64,000 nt of DNA from Nitrospira_D sp019636945. Its GTDB lineage: Bacteria; Nitrospirota; Nitrospiria; Nitrospirales; Nitrospiraceae. The stretch covers positions 8,951 through 72,950 of the forward strand of contig NZ_JBLFBO010000014.1 in NCBI RefSeq assembly GCF_047338595.1. Reading direction: 5' to 3'. Numbering within the stretch: the first letter of the stretch is position 1; each line of letters opens with the position of its first letter. This document shows positions 1 through 7,377 of the stretch, piece after piece. The notes under the pieces are model-generated. The model searched no databases and was not told where the DNA came from. It saw only the letters and a program-made list of their open reading frames with translations. Made by a program: the position numbers and the translations under genes.

Positions 1-825
1 GGCGCGCTCGACACGAAGATCCTGGAAGTAGGCAAGCGGAGATTTCCCGATCACGGCGTGCAGCCGACGCGTCAATGTTCGTGGACTTGTCCTCACGGCA
101 CGGGCGGCATCATGGAGCGAGAAGCCGTCACCCAAACGACGGCGGGCCCACCGTTCGAACCGCTCCACAAATGGATCTGCGTGAGCCAGGTGGTCAGGAA
201 TGGCGAAGGTCGCCTGCATTGGTCTCGGGTCAATTACAAGGTAACGGGCAGTCAGGGCCGCCAATGCGGGACTACGGTGGCGCACGAGCCACAATGCTAG
301 ATCGAGATGCGCCAGCGCGGCTCCGGCAGTGATGAAGGGTGACGAGTGGACAATCATACGCGACTCGTCCAGTACTACCTGGGGATACCGTTCACGAAAG
401 AAAGGAGCCAGCCACCAGGAAGTCGTCGCATGATGGCCGTTGAGTAGGGAGGCCTCTGCAAGGATAAACGTGCCCGTGCAGGCAGCCCCAAGCATGGTGC
501 CCCGCTGGAACCAGTGCCGCAGGAGGCTTTGTGCGTCCACGATCTCTCGTTGGTCAAGAAGGCGGGACAACGTATCGGGCATCTTCGCCCCCACGGCCGG
601 CACCAGGGCGATATCGGGATGAGCCAGTCCCGTTGCTCGTCTTGCCGGGATCGACAGGCCGTGACTCGTGGTCACTCGGGATCGGACACCCACGATGGTG
701 ACATCGAAGCGCGTCGTCAATGCTTTCGAAGATGCTGCGAGTTCATTTGCCACGCTGAAGGTATCAAGAAGAGTCGATAAGCCAGTATCGAAGGTGTTCT
801 GTAGTGCCAGGATGTAAATTCGCAT
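1..825 (-). CDS. GlxA-family AraC-type transcriptional regulator (partial, C-terminus beyond window)
   Basis: Transcription regulator with an N-terminal DJ-1/PfpI-like (class I glutamine amidotransferase-like) domain and a C-terminal AraC-type DNA-binding domain. The reverse strand is open without a stop from the ATG at 825 to base 1, giving 275 residues; family members are usually about 320, so roughly 45 residues lie outside. The start MRIYILALQN leads into the DJ-1-like fold, the segment LGAACTGTF at about residue 115 is the nucleophile-elbow region, and the last 60 visible residues (RLGDGFSLHDAARAV ... SPRTLTRRL ... SPLAYFQDLRVERA) are typical AraC helix-turn-helix sequence. It is divergent from the ABM/chlorite dismutase genes and probably controls them and itself through the inverted repeat at 845-860. 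That target is inferred from arrangement only. Confidence 0.88.
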   Translation of the reverse strand, partial: MRIYILALQNTFDTGLSTLLDTFSVANELAASSKALTTRFDVTIVGVRSRVTTSHGLSIPARRATGLAHPDIALVPAVGAKMPDTLSRLLDQREIVDAQSLLRHWFQRGTMLGAACTGTFILAEASLLNGHHATTSWWLAPFFRERYPQVVLDESRMIVHSSPFITAGAALAHLDLALWLVRHRSPALAALTARYLVIDPRPMQATFAIPDHLAHADPFVERFERWARRRLGDGFSLHDAARAVRTSPRTLTRRLHAVIGKSPLAYFQDLRVERA

Positions 826-844
826 GGCGAGAACTGTAGCATAT

Positions 845-860
845 TTGGCATTCTTGCCAA
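845..860. promoter_or_regulatory. Inverted repeat in the divergent GlxA/ABM promoter region
   Basis: TTGGCA, four bases, TGCCAA: a perfect 6-bp inverted repeat, 20 bases upstream of the regulator start and 70 upstream of the ABM gene. Position and symmetry suit an operator for the adjacent GlxA-type regulator. No footprint is known to me. Confidence 0.45.
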
Positions 861-929
861 TAGACCAATCCTTGGCTTACACGCTAGGATGCGCACAGCA
901 ATTAGTTAATCTCAGAAAGGATGGGAAAC

Positions 930-1232
930 ATGGTACGAGTGGCATTGCTAGTGCGGTTGGAGGCCAAGCCAGGCAAGGAAGCGGAGGTGGCTCGCTTTCT
1001 CGAAGGTGGCCTTGCCTTGGCAAATCAGGAAGCAGCCACACCGATTTGGTTTGCCCTAAAGTTAGGGCCAACCACATTTGGCATCTTCGATGCCTTTGCT
1101 GACGAGGCGGGGCGTAAAGCGCACCTGGCTGGGCAGATTGCGGCCGCCCTGATGGCGAAAGCTCCTGATCTGTTGGCTAAACCCCCACAAATCGAACAAG
1201 TCGATGTGCTCGCCGCGAAAATTTCACACTAA
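930..1232 (+). CDS. Antibiotic biosynthesis monooxygenase (ABM) domain protein
   Basis: Small single-domain protein of 100 residues (MVRVALLVRLEAKPGKEAEVARF start region) of the ABM family, a dimeric ferredoxin-like alpha+beta barrel whose members include YgiN-type quinol monooxygenases and heme-degrading enzymes. The pattern RLEAKPGKE followed by a WFALKLGP strand and FDAFADEAGRKAHL is characteristic. I prefer ATG 930 over the in-frame ATG 921 because AAAGG at 916-920 lies 9 bases from 930 but directly abuts 921. The next gene, chlorite dismutase, begins 48 bases downstream with no visible terminator, so the two are probably cotranscribed. Substrate unknown; a redox or detoxification role is inferred from the family and the neighbour. 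Confidence 0.8.
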   Translation: MVRVALLVRLEAKPGKEAEVARFLEGGLALANQEAATPIWFALKLGPTTFGIFDAFADEAGRKAHLAGQIAAALMAKAPDLLAKPPQIEQVDVLAAKISH

Positions 1233-1280
1233 GCGGGACCGGTTCCGACAATGGGACAACCTTATGCCTAAGGAGAAGTG

Positions 1281-2066
1281 ATGCGACAGCGATCTATCCT
1301 CGCCGTGATGGTTTTGACTTTCATGCTTTGTGCGCAAATAGCTGGTGCTGAAGCGGATCGGGAGAAGTTATTGAAGGAACCCGGGATCTATGCCACCTTC
1401 GCCGTCTTCAAGGTTGGGGACGAGTGGTGGAAACTGGATCGCGATGCCCGGACGAAAGCCGTGGCGGAGGCAAAAAGTGTGTTCCAGAAGTATTCAGAGC
1501 AAATGACCATCGATACGTACTTGCTGCGAGGATTATCTGAGAAAGCTGACTTTTTCCTGAGGATTCACTCCAAGGAAATGAGTCACAACCAGAATGTTCT
1601 GATCGACTTCATGGGCACGACGTTCGGGAAAGCGTTGAAGAACACCGACACGTTCAACGGAATTACAAAGGCGTTAAATTATGTCCCGAGTTTTCCTGAA
1701 GAGTTGAAGACTGAACTGAAAACTCCTCCACCTCCGAGCAGTCCGTATGTCCTGGTGGTTCCTATCCGCAAAGATGCTGAATGGTGGATGATGCCGCACG
1801 ATCCGCGTGCCGCTTTGATGAAGGAGCATACGGATGCGACAGTGGCATATCTCAAAACCGTCAAGCGCAAGCTGTATCATTCCAGCGGGCTGGATGACCT
1901 GGACTTCATCACCTATTTTGAGACGGCAAAACTGGACGACTTCAACAATCTGGTGATCGGCTTATTGAAGGTGAAGGAGAATCGCCATAATAAGCGGTTT
2001 GGTGATCCGTTGTTGTTGGGGACGATCCGCTCCCTGGATGAAATCCTCGAAGTCTTTTCACGGTAA
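1281..2066 (+). CDS. cld: Chlorite dismutase, periplasmic heme enzyme
   Basis: Converts chlorite to chloride and O2 with a heme b cofactor. The 261-residue product starts with a signal peptide (basic start, hydrophobic run, AGA cleavage region near residue 22) and continues ADREKLL, as in the characterised Nitrospira defluvii enzyme from memory. The second half carries IRKDAEWW, then LMKEHT with the proximal heme ligand His (about residue 183), then TVKRK with the distal Arg 13 residues later (about 196), followed by LYHSSGLDDLDFITYFET. Both functional residues are present, so activity is expected. A GTG lies at 1278, but AAGGAG at 1270-1275 is better spaced for ATG 1281. In Nitrospira this protein is known as a lineage marker whose physiological substrate is uncertain. 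It probably shares a transcript with the ABM gene upstream. Confidence 0.95.
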   Translation: MRQRSILAVMVLTFMLCAQIAGAEADREKLLKEPGIYATFAVFKVGDEWWKLDRDARTKAVAEAKSVFQKYSEQMTIDTYLLRGLSEKADFFLRIHSKEMSHNQNVLIDFMGTTFGKALKNTDTFNGITKALNYVPSFPEELKTELKTPPPPSSPYVLVVPIRKDAEWWMMPHDPRAALMKEHTDATVAYLKTVKRKLYHSSGLDDLDFITYFETAKLDDFNNLVIGLLKVKENRHNKRFGDPLLLGTIRSLDEILEVFSR

Positions 2067-2310
2067 GGACGCACGGGAGGTGCCGTCGCTAGGCGACATG
2101 CCCCGACCGTGTTCTCATAGCACTGGTATGGCAACCCGCATGGGTACAGGGACACGGGGTTCCCTCTGTGCGGGCATTTAGGGATTTTGGCAGCACTGGC
2201 CTGACCGTAAACCCGATAGCATGCAAACAGAACAGGACAGTGGAAATATTTTGAGCCGAATGGCGGAAACGCTATCGGGAACGGAATATAAAAATTGAAC
2301 TGTTCGACTA

Positions 2311-2343
2311 AGCTCCGTCCTTGAAAAAGGGCGGGGCTTTTTT
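2311..2343 (+). terminator. Rho-independent terminator downstream of cld
   Basis: Ten-base-pair stem (AGCTCCGTCC / GGGCGGGGCT, two G-U pairs) with an 8-base loop and a run of six T. It lies 245 bases after cld. Between them, 2221-2298 holds a 25-codon open frame (MQTEQDSGNI...) without a clear ribosome binding site, so the transcript has a long 3' region or a separate small RNA ends here. Confidence 0.8.
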
Positions 2344-2572
2344 ATTGAGTGCTACTGCCACAGCTCGTCGAAGTCCCCTTCCAATCAACGCGGCATTCCG
2401 CTGTTTTGCAAGTGGTAAGTTCTGAAACACCTGCCTAAACAGGGTCGTTTGCTCAAAGGGAGGGTATGAACGGTAACCCTGAACAAACTCATTCGAAGCA
2501 TCTAACGACAGGAGGCCATGGTGTGCTGTGAATATACGCGCAACTCATGACCAGAAACCGGTACGTGCTGCA

Positions 2573-3781
2573 TCATGGAGATTTCCAAATCAGAACCCTG
2601 GGCACGTACGGTTCCGTCACGATGAGGTACTGTGAGGTCACGAAAACATTGGCTGGAAAGGATAGTCCAGTTTGTGTCGTGGCGACTGTATGTGATGTGA
2701 AATCGGGTTGACCGAGCACCACATCTGCGTTCTGGCCATTCGATGTTGGCCACGAGTTCCAGATCATCACCCGAGAGTTGTCTATGTCCGCGACAAATAC
2801 TTGTGTTCCGTTCGAGGCAACCCCAATATAGCCATCTGAATCTGTATAGAGACTACTTTGGGTCGTGACGCCGGAGACTGCGGAAGTAAAGTCGGCCTGA
2901 CCGAGCACGAGGTCGGCGTTGGCACCGTCTGTGGTTGGAAACGAATTGTAGAGAAGTGCTCTATTGTTTCCTGCATCTCCGATGATAATGCGTGTGTCGT
3001 TACTCCAGACCGTATAGGGAGTATTGAGCGCGGACTGAGAGGTGCTGGCCGTACTGGTCGTGAAATCTGGTTGGCCAATCACGCGAATGGCATTTGGTTT
3101 ATTGGCCGTAATCGGCAGCGAGAAAATGGTGACGCGATTGCAGTCAGGGTCAGCCACATACAGATAATTCAATGTCGCAAATAGTCCCTGGGGAGACATG
3201 AACTCAGATTGCGAGCAGGTACTGACTCCAACCGAGCTCGGGTTCGGAGCTCCAAGCGAAAAGTCGGCCGAGGGCGTACTACTCGACGGGATCGTGTTAA
3301 ACACTTGGATGCGGTGATTAGTTTTGTCGGAGACGAACAATTGTGTCCCATTATCGACGGCACTGTACGGGTTAGCCAGTTCAGTAGACGAGCTCGCCGG
3401 AGTGTTTGAGGTAAAATCAACTTGCCCAATAACAAGGTCAGCGGCCGCACCATTTACTATCGGAAACGAGTTGTATCCGACCACTCGTGTGTTATTTCCG
3501 TCCACTATCCAGAGTTTTCCGCTTGTCCCAATGGTCGCTTGACCAAGCTGGTCAAATCTCGATGAAGTGACCCCAGGTCCACCGGAAGTAAAATCAGGCT
3601 GTCCCAATACGAGGAACGCCGCTTGCCCGTTCGTGAACGTCAAGAGTCCGGCCGGATTGCTACCAGTACCGCCGCTTCCACTATTATTGGATGAAAGTAG
3701 TGATTGATCGTCGTTGTCGGGGCAGCCGGTCATCAGGCCGAGGGTGAACAGTGCGGCTGCTAGATTTGTCAGTGTGCGCAT
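2573..3781 (-). CDS. NHL/beta-propeller repeat lipoprotein
   Basis: Secreted lipoprotein of 402 residues. The start at 3781 has GAGGAGGG 5 bases upstream and gives MRTLTNLAAALFTLGLMTGC, a signal with lipobox LMTGC (lipidated Cys20). An upstream in-frame ATG at 3907 would bury this signal and is rejected. After a Ser/Gly/Asn linker come six repeats of about 55-60 residues, each with a variant of VLGQPDFTS near one end and a strand such as LWIVDGNNTRV, LFVSDKTNHRI or VFVADIDNSRV, typical of NHL-type six-bladed propellers. Proline at +2 suggests outer-membrane sorting. Such proteins bind ligands or partners; no catalytic residues are visible and the partner is unknown. It stands alone, with non-coding sequence on both sides. 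Confidence 0.85.
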   Translation of the reverse strand: MRTLTNLAAALFTLGLMTGCPDNDDQSLLSSNNSGSGGTGSNPAGLLTFTNGQAAFLVLGQPDFTSGGPGVTSSRFDQLGQATIGTSGKLWIVDGNNTRVVGYNSFPIVNGAAADLVIGQVDFTSNTPASSSTELANPYSAVDNGTQLFVSDKTNHRIQVFNTIPSSSTPSADFSLGAPNPSSVGVSTCSQSEFMSPQGLFATLNYLYVADPDCNRVTIFSLPITANKPNAIRVIGQPDFTTSTASTSQSALNTPYTVWSNDTRIIIGDAGNNRALLYNSFPTTDGANADLVLGQADFTSAVSGVTTQSSLYTDSDGYIGVASNGTQVFVADIDNSRVMIWNSWPTSNGQNADVVLGQPDFTSHTVATTQTGLSFPANVFVTSQYLIVTEPYVPRVLIWKSP

Positions 3782-4397
3782 CGTGACCCTCCTCGTCCCG
3801 AAGAAGTTCTCCTGACCACTGCTGCTCAAGATTTTCCAACGTGATACGTGAGCCCAAGTCTGCCGAAGGCCTGGCTGATCGCTTGTGAATATATTCCGTC
3901 CCCGCACATCGAAGACAGTCCGTCACTGGTATCGCCAATCCTCATCGAGGCGGCTCTGGGACAAACTAAGAAGCAGGTCGCTAGGCAGTGTATGTCCCCC
4001 CACAGTCCGATGGTTCCCACAAAATGGTGTACAGGACATTCTGAATTCGCACGGCGACCTACATGGAGTTTGTGTTGAATTAGACCAAATGACCAGTAGC
4101 CAAGCGTGGTTATTTCTTAAAGTCTTATCGGATGCATACTCATAAATCTTTATAGCTGATCACAGCGAGGCAATTTGGTGGAAGCCCGGGTTTGCCGAGG
4201 CCTATTCGGATCTAGGTTTTCACGTGCTGAGTAGGGTGACTTCGATGGTGCTCTGGAGGATTCCAACACAGCGGCTCGCGTCAGACTTAAACATGCGGAT
4301 ATCTACAACGAGCGAGGCAATATTCTCGTACCCAAAAGCAACCGAGAAGCCGCGCAATCGTGTCCCAAAAGTAGTAAGTGGTGTCCCAATTCAAGGC
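3782..4397. other. Gene-free stretch upstream of brnTA
   Basis: No convincing gene on either strand. Short open frames here have no ribosome binding site and no family resemblance. Two copies of GTGTCCCAA occur at 4360-4390, and GCGAGGCAAT occurs twice (around 4166 and 4311). These may be traces of old mobile DNA, but no element can be named. Confidence 0.5.
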
Positions 4398-4426
4398 TTG
4401 ACATCGTGTATACCATTGTATGGTAT
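4398..4426 (+). promoter_or_regulatory. brnTA promoter overlapped by an inverted-repeat operator
   Basis: TTGACA at 4398-4403 is a consensus -35 box; 17 bases on, the -10 region (TGGTAT, 4421-4426) lies inside a perfect inverted repeat ATACCAT-TGT-ATGGTAT (4410-4426). This fits the known autoregulation of brnTA, in which BrnA binds its own promoter. The toxin frame begins 7 bases downstream. Confidence 0.7.
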
Positions 4427-4432
4427 TGCGTG

Positions 4433-4761
4433 ATGACCAAGTTTGGTGTAAGCGGGTTTGATTAGGACGGCGGCAACCGGATGATATGCCAGAAGCACAG
4501 TGTTTCTTTCCTGAGATCGAGGTTCTATTAACCGGAAGTCCACGTATTGCTCCAGACCCGAAGCATCCAATATATGAAAACCACTTCGTCGCCGTTAGGA
4601 GAATGCGAGTCGGACGGCCCTTGTTTGTAGTGTTTACGATACGAACGAAAGGCCAACAGCATCTCATTCGTCCTGTGACAGCTCGGCATAGACATGACAA
4701 GGAGGTTCAAGCCTATGACAAAGAGAAAAGTTCCGCGCCTAAAAAGCGATATGCGGTCTGA
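4433..4761 (+). pseudogene. brnT: Decayed BrnT-family (DUF497) ribonuclease toxin
   Basis: BrnT is a small RelE-fold ribonuclease toxin. Reading from ATG 4433 gives MTKFGVSGFD, an in-frame TAG at 4463-4465 where the family has the Trp of its F-x-W-D motif, then DGGNRMICQKHSVSF. The frame must then shift at about 4504-4512 to continue PEIEVLLTGSPRIAPDPKH ... VGRPLFVVFTIR ... IRPVTARHRHDKEVQAY, the conserved toxin body. There are therefore two independent lesions: a nonsense mutation and a frameshift. The promoter and operator upstream and the antitoxin downstream look intact. An ATG at 4486 could still give a truncated body lacking the N-terminal strand, but loss of toxicity is likely. The 3' end overlaps brnA by 47 bases. 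Confidence 0.8.
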
Positions 4762-4981
4762 AACGTGGCCTGCAGAAGACCTGTCGGACCTCGATTTTTC
4801 TCAGTTCAGACCTTCCCGGTTTGAGTTTGAAAAAAAGCGAGAGCAGAATGAGACGCGCGTGCCACAGGCGCTCCTGACAGCTGTCAAGGCTCGTGCAAAA
4901 GCGATCTCCTACACACGCTTTATTCGCGAAACCCTAGAGCGCGCGATTGCGACGCCGAAGCAACCAGGAGTGCAACCATGA
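4715..4981 (+). CDS. brnA: BrnA-family antitoxin
   Basis: Antitoxin and autorepressor of the BrnT/BrnA type II module, 88 residues. It begins MTKRKVPRLKSD, has the acidic DLSDLDFSQFRP linker, and ends in a ribbon-helix-helix-like part (VPQALLTAVKARAKAISYTRFIRETLERAI) that binds the operator. ATG 4715 is chosen because AAGGAGG at 4699-4705 is 9 bases upstream; ATG 4694 lies before this site. It follows the decayed brnT and overlaps the next gene by 4 bases (ATGA), so the VOC protein is probably translated from the same message. The antitoxin appears intact although its toxin is broken, which suggests retention as a repressor or as an anti-addiction remnant. Confidence 0.88.
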   Translation: MTKRKVPRLKSDMRSETWPAEDLSDLDFSQFRPSRFEFEKKREQNETRVPQALLTAVKARAKAISYTRFIRETLERAIATPKQPGVQP

Positions 4982-5346
4982 TCAAACGCATCGCCTTTAC
5001 CATGTATCCGGTGACGGATATGGTGCGGGCTCGTCGGTTTTATGAAGAAACGCTCGGTCTCCGGTTAAGTCGGCGAGAGGCGCACGAGTTCGAATGGGTG
5101 GAATACGATCTTGATGGTGTAACCTTTGCCCTTACGAATCTAACGGAAGGCGGCGCGCCCAGCGCCGAGGCAGGGGGGAGTATTGCCTTCGAAGTTCAGG
5201 ACGTGGACCAGATGGTTGAGCAATTGCGCACGAAGGGTGTACGGATCAAACTAGGGCCCCTCTCGACACCAGTCTGCCGTCTCGCCGTTATCATGGACAG
5301 CGAGGGCAACGCGATCACGCTGCATCAGGTGACACAAGTCTGGTAA
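4978..5346 (+). CDS. VOC (glyoxalase/bleomycin-resistance) family protein
   Basis: Protein of 122 residues with the two beta-alpha-beta-beta-beta modules of the vicinal oxygen chelate superfamily: YPVTDMVRARRFYEETLGL at the start, FALTNLTEGG mid-chain, then IAFEVQDVDQMVEQLRTKGVRI and VIMDSEGNAITLHQ at the end. Members bind a divalent metal and include glyoxalases, dioxygenases and antibiotic-binding proteins; the substrate cannot be told here. Its ATG overlaps the brnA stop by 4 bases, an odd pairing that makes it likely cargo of the toxin-antitoxin transcript. Confidence 0.85.
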   Translation: MIKRIAFTMYPVTDMVRARRFYEETLGLRLSRREAHEFEWVEYDLDGVTFALTNLTEGGAPSAEAGGSIAFEVQDVDQMVEQLRTKGVRIKLGPLSTPVCRLAVIMDSEGNAITLHQVTQVW

Positions 5347-5470
5347 GGGCTAGCGGTCACTCTTGTCCAAAATGATAGGGAACAAAGGGGGCGGGAGTCT
5401 TTGTCTGATCGTCAAGAGAAAACATAGAAGTCGATAGATTCGTCGTGGGAGGCTTCCTCGTAGGGACTCA

Positions 5471-5974
5471 TCACCGTTCTTGCACACGGCGGAGGGCATC
5501 TTGGTAGACGTGCCCTGCCGGGTCAAGATAAAACCCGGATGCTCTGAGTTGATCGAGCACTGGTTGCAGCCTATCGATGATTCCTTCCAACCGTGCATGT
5601 ACAAGGATACCGATGGTTCCCATGACGGTGAGCCCTTCACGCATGGCCACTGTCCTGACGGCGATGTCATCAGCCAACAGCAGTGTGGCGTGATGGAGAA
5701 GCGCAGCGGCAATTACCGTGGCATCTGTTTTCGAGATGTTCGGCACTGTGAGCCGTTCGATCAACGCACGATCAGCCACATTCTCGACCGCAATCCACTT
5801 CTCCTGGAGGGCTTGCTGCAATTCAAGACTCCCGGCTCGACCTGCTCCCTGAGTGACCACTTCTTCATGAACTTGCGGGGTGATCAATAGGAGCTGGAAG
5901 AATTGGTTGAGGAGACGGAACTGGTTGACTGCGGCAAGGTGAATCAGCGGGCCACTATCTGTGACGACGATCAC
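5471..5974 (-). CDS. DUF3368 PIN-like toxin
   Basis: Predicted ribonuclease toxin of the PIN-like DUF3368 family, 167 residues from GTG 5974. The start VIVVTDSGPLIHLA carries the first acidic residue of a PIN active site; KTDATVIAAALLHHATLLLADD holds the central acidic cluster and the ADD motif, and RTVAMREGLTVMGTIGIL is the typical family tail. GTG 5974 overlaps the antitoxin stop (GTGA) and has AGGA 6 bases upstream; an ATG at 6028 would add 18 residues that align with nothing I recognise. It is the second gene of a UPF0175/DUF3368 pair. Residues look complete, so the toxin is probably functional. Confidence 0.85.
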   Translation of the reverse strand: MIVVTDSGPLIHLAAVNQFRLLNQFFQLLLITPQVHEEVVTQGAGRAGSLELQQALQEKWIAVENVADRALIERLTVPNISKTDATVIAAALLHHATLLLADDIAVRTVAMREGLTVMGTIGILVHARLEGIIDRLQPVLDQLRASGFYLDPAGHVYQDALRRVQER

Positions 5975-6261
5975 GCGGTATCCTGGGATGTGGCTGCTTT
6001 GAAGCTCTCTAACTCCTTGTCCAACCATCCGGCTTCGTATTCTGCGGCTGGGATCTTATGTGCCGCCATTAGCGTCAAAAACTCTCGCAGCGGCATCCCT
6101 AACAACTCGGCGCCTGCTCGCCAAGAAAGCTGCTCCGTGCGCACCCAATCAAGCACCGCTGCTCGTTTGACATCCTCGGCCAGTTTCGCGTCGTCTATTG
6201 CCATCATGTCAAGGAATGGTTTAGGCAACTCCCATTCAAATCGTATGGTATGGCCCATCAT
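5971..6261 (-). CDS. UPF0175 family antitoxin
   Basis: Protein of 96 residues of UPF0175, helix-turn-helix proteins usually paired with DUF3368 toxins. The N-terminal part (TIRFEWELPKPFLDMM) is followed by an acidic helix (DDAKLAEDVKRAAVLDWVRTEQLSWRAGAELLGMPLREFLTLMA) containing the characteristic SxxxAAELLG-like core. GAGGTGA stands just ahead of tandem ATGs at 6261 and 6258. It is the first gene of the pair and presumably neutralises the toxin and represses the operon. Its stop overlaps the toxin start. Confidence 0.87.
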   Translation of the reverse strand: MMGHTIRFEWELPKPFLDMMAIDDAKLAEDVKRAAVLDWVRTEQLSWRAGAELLGMPLREFLTLMAAHKIPAAEYEAGWLDKELESFKAATSQDTA

Positions 6262-6647
6262 GTCACCTCATCATTGAAATCCCTCAGATTGTATCGGAAG
6301 ACTTGCGTCAAAGAAAGAGATCGCTGATGTGAAGCAGGTAGAGAGAACAGGGTGCTCCCACTCCTTTTCGATCGGGTCTGGTGTTCAACAAACGGCAGCG
6401 TGGTCTCGCAACGCTCATCTGCGATCACAGAAGCCATGCAGGTCTTCCCCTTCCGCGCTTTCGAGCCCGGATAGTGACGGTCTGCGTGATGATATCAGTC
6501 GGGATACGGAAATCCTTCGGCTCGTTGGCAACGGTAGAGACTTCATCACTGTCCTATATAGGACACGCTTGCTGTAACTCATTGTAAATCCTTACTACTC
6601 ATCGGACTTGTCAGAGGCATCATCTTGTTGATATTCTTCACTTTGGT
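6262..6647. other. Non-coding remnant region between the TA pair and a tRNA fragment
   Basis: No supported gene. A 59-codon reverse frame (starting MASVIADERC) runs to the UPF0175 promoter but has no family match. The notable feature is the 16-bp palindrome listed separately. The sequence looks like decayed accessory DNA. Confidence 0.45.
6550..6565. promoter_or_regulatory. Perfect 16-bp palindrome, operator-like
   Basis: TGTCCTAT followed directly by ATAGGACA is a perfect palindrome with a TATA core. Such sites are typical of dimeric repressors, including toxin-antitoxin antitoxins. No intact regulator gene lies next to it on the side it would serve, so it may be left from a lost module or serve the UPF0175 pair 290 bases away. 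Confidence 0.45.
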
Positions 6648-6696
6648 CGGTCCTCTCAAGGCTTAAACACGGGTTCGAATCCCGTTGGGACCACCA
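6648..6696 (+). pseudogene. 3' fragment of a tRNA-Glu(CTC) gene, likely attachment-site remnant
   Basis: The sequence from 6648 reads as the 3' part of a tRNA: an imperfect anticodon arm (CGGTC, loop CTCTCAA with anticodon CTC at 6655-6657, GGCTT), a perfect T arm (ACGGG TTCGAAT CCCGT, 6669-6685), the acceptor 3' strand TGGGACC, discriminator A and encoded CCA (6694-6696). The 5' half (acceptor 5' strand GGTCCCA and D arm) is absent upstream. A tRNA truncated this way is the usual footprint of an integrase that recombines at a tRNA 3' end. The poorly paired anticodon stem fits a drifted copy. Confidence 0.72.
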
Positions 6697-6757
6697 CAAC
6701 CAAGCTTGCTCACGCTGCGGCTCCTTTAGTGTCTTGTCGAAATTGATGGCCGCGGAT

Positions 6758-6780
6758 AAAACCCTTCGGGGTTTTGTTGT
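6758..6780 (+). terminator. Terminator with TTCG tetraloop
   Basis: AAAACCC-TTCG-GGGTTTT, seven base pairs closed by a stable TTCG loop and followed by a T-rich stretch. It lies 62 bases after the tRNA fragment, so it may be the original tRNA terminator, carried or left by integration. Confidence 0.75.
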
Positions 6781-6816
6781 TCGATGCCACACGTTTCTTT
6801 CCCACGGGGGTGAATT

Positions 6817-7377
6817 ATGAACCTCCTGACCTTCCGCTTCCGTGAGTCCCAGGCCGTAGACTTTTATTGGAACCTCGAGCTGGCCAAGCGCGGATCTCTA
6901 CGCGAATTCAAGGTGCATCCCAACATCGTCATCTACGAGTCGGCGTTCGACCTCCTGAACCCGATCCAAGTGGGGCAGGCTTTGTCCCTGGCCAAAGCCT
7001 TGGTGCTCGACAAGCGAGCCGAGGTGTTCTCGGGGAACACGTCCTTGAGCATGGTGACCGTCCGGGACGTGTTGCAGTGCTATCAGCACTCGATGCAGGT
7101 CGACGACCATCATGCTCACTGTTGGTTCAAGATCCGGCTCACCTTTGACCTGACCGTGACACGATTCGAGGTGGAGTCGGACGACTCGGGGAGGTCGTTC
7201 GTGTTCCCCTGCCGATGTGCGGCTTCGCACGCGTACGGAATCCACTACGACCACCCGGGGACGGTCTACGACCAACTGGACTCGGCTTTGTGGCGAGCCG
7301 GCACACGGTGGTGTCCGCGGCTCACGGATCTCTCAGAAATAAAACTCGTCAACGTGGAGTTGCAGACGAAACGATGA
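6817..7377 (+). CDS. Hypothetical protein
   Basis: Open frame of 186 codons with GGGGGTG about 6 bases before the ATG. I do not recognise the family. It starts MNLLTFRFRESQAVDFYWNL, has no signal peptide or membrane segment, and contains several Cys and His residues in its second half (YQHSMQVDDHHAHCW, FPCRCAASHAYGIHYDH) that could bind metal. C-ending codons are strongly preferred, unlike the flanking accessory genes, which hints at a different origin. A long reverse frame covers most of it, as expected of GC-rich third positions. It is the first gene after the tRNA remnant and terminator. Confidence 0.6.
   Translation: MNLLTFRFRESQAVDFYWNLELAKRGSLREFKVHPNIVIYESAFDLLNPIQVGQALSLAKALVLDKRAEVFSGNTSLSMVTVRDVLQCYQHSMQVDDHHAHCWFKIRLTFDLTVTRFEVESDDSGRSFVFPCRCAASHAYGIHYDHPGTVYDQLDSALWRAGTRWCPRLTDLSEIKLVNVELQTKR

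Noticed and set aside
3885..4145. 86-codon forward frame in the gap before brnTA
   Set aside because: No ribosome binding site, no domain, and atypical composition.
4287..4700. Reverse-strand 137-codon frame over brnT
   Set aside because: Antisense to the decayed toxin; Cys- and Trp-rich without family resemblance.
6595..6792. Reverse-strand 65-codon frame with WSQRDSNP
   Set aside because: This peptide is the known artefact of translating tRNA 3' ends; the tRNA fragment at 6648-6696 explains it.
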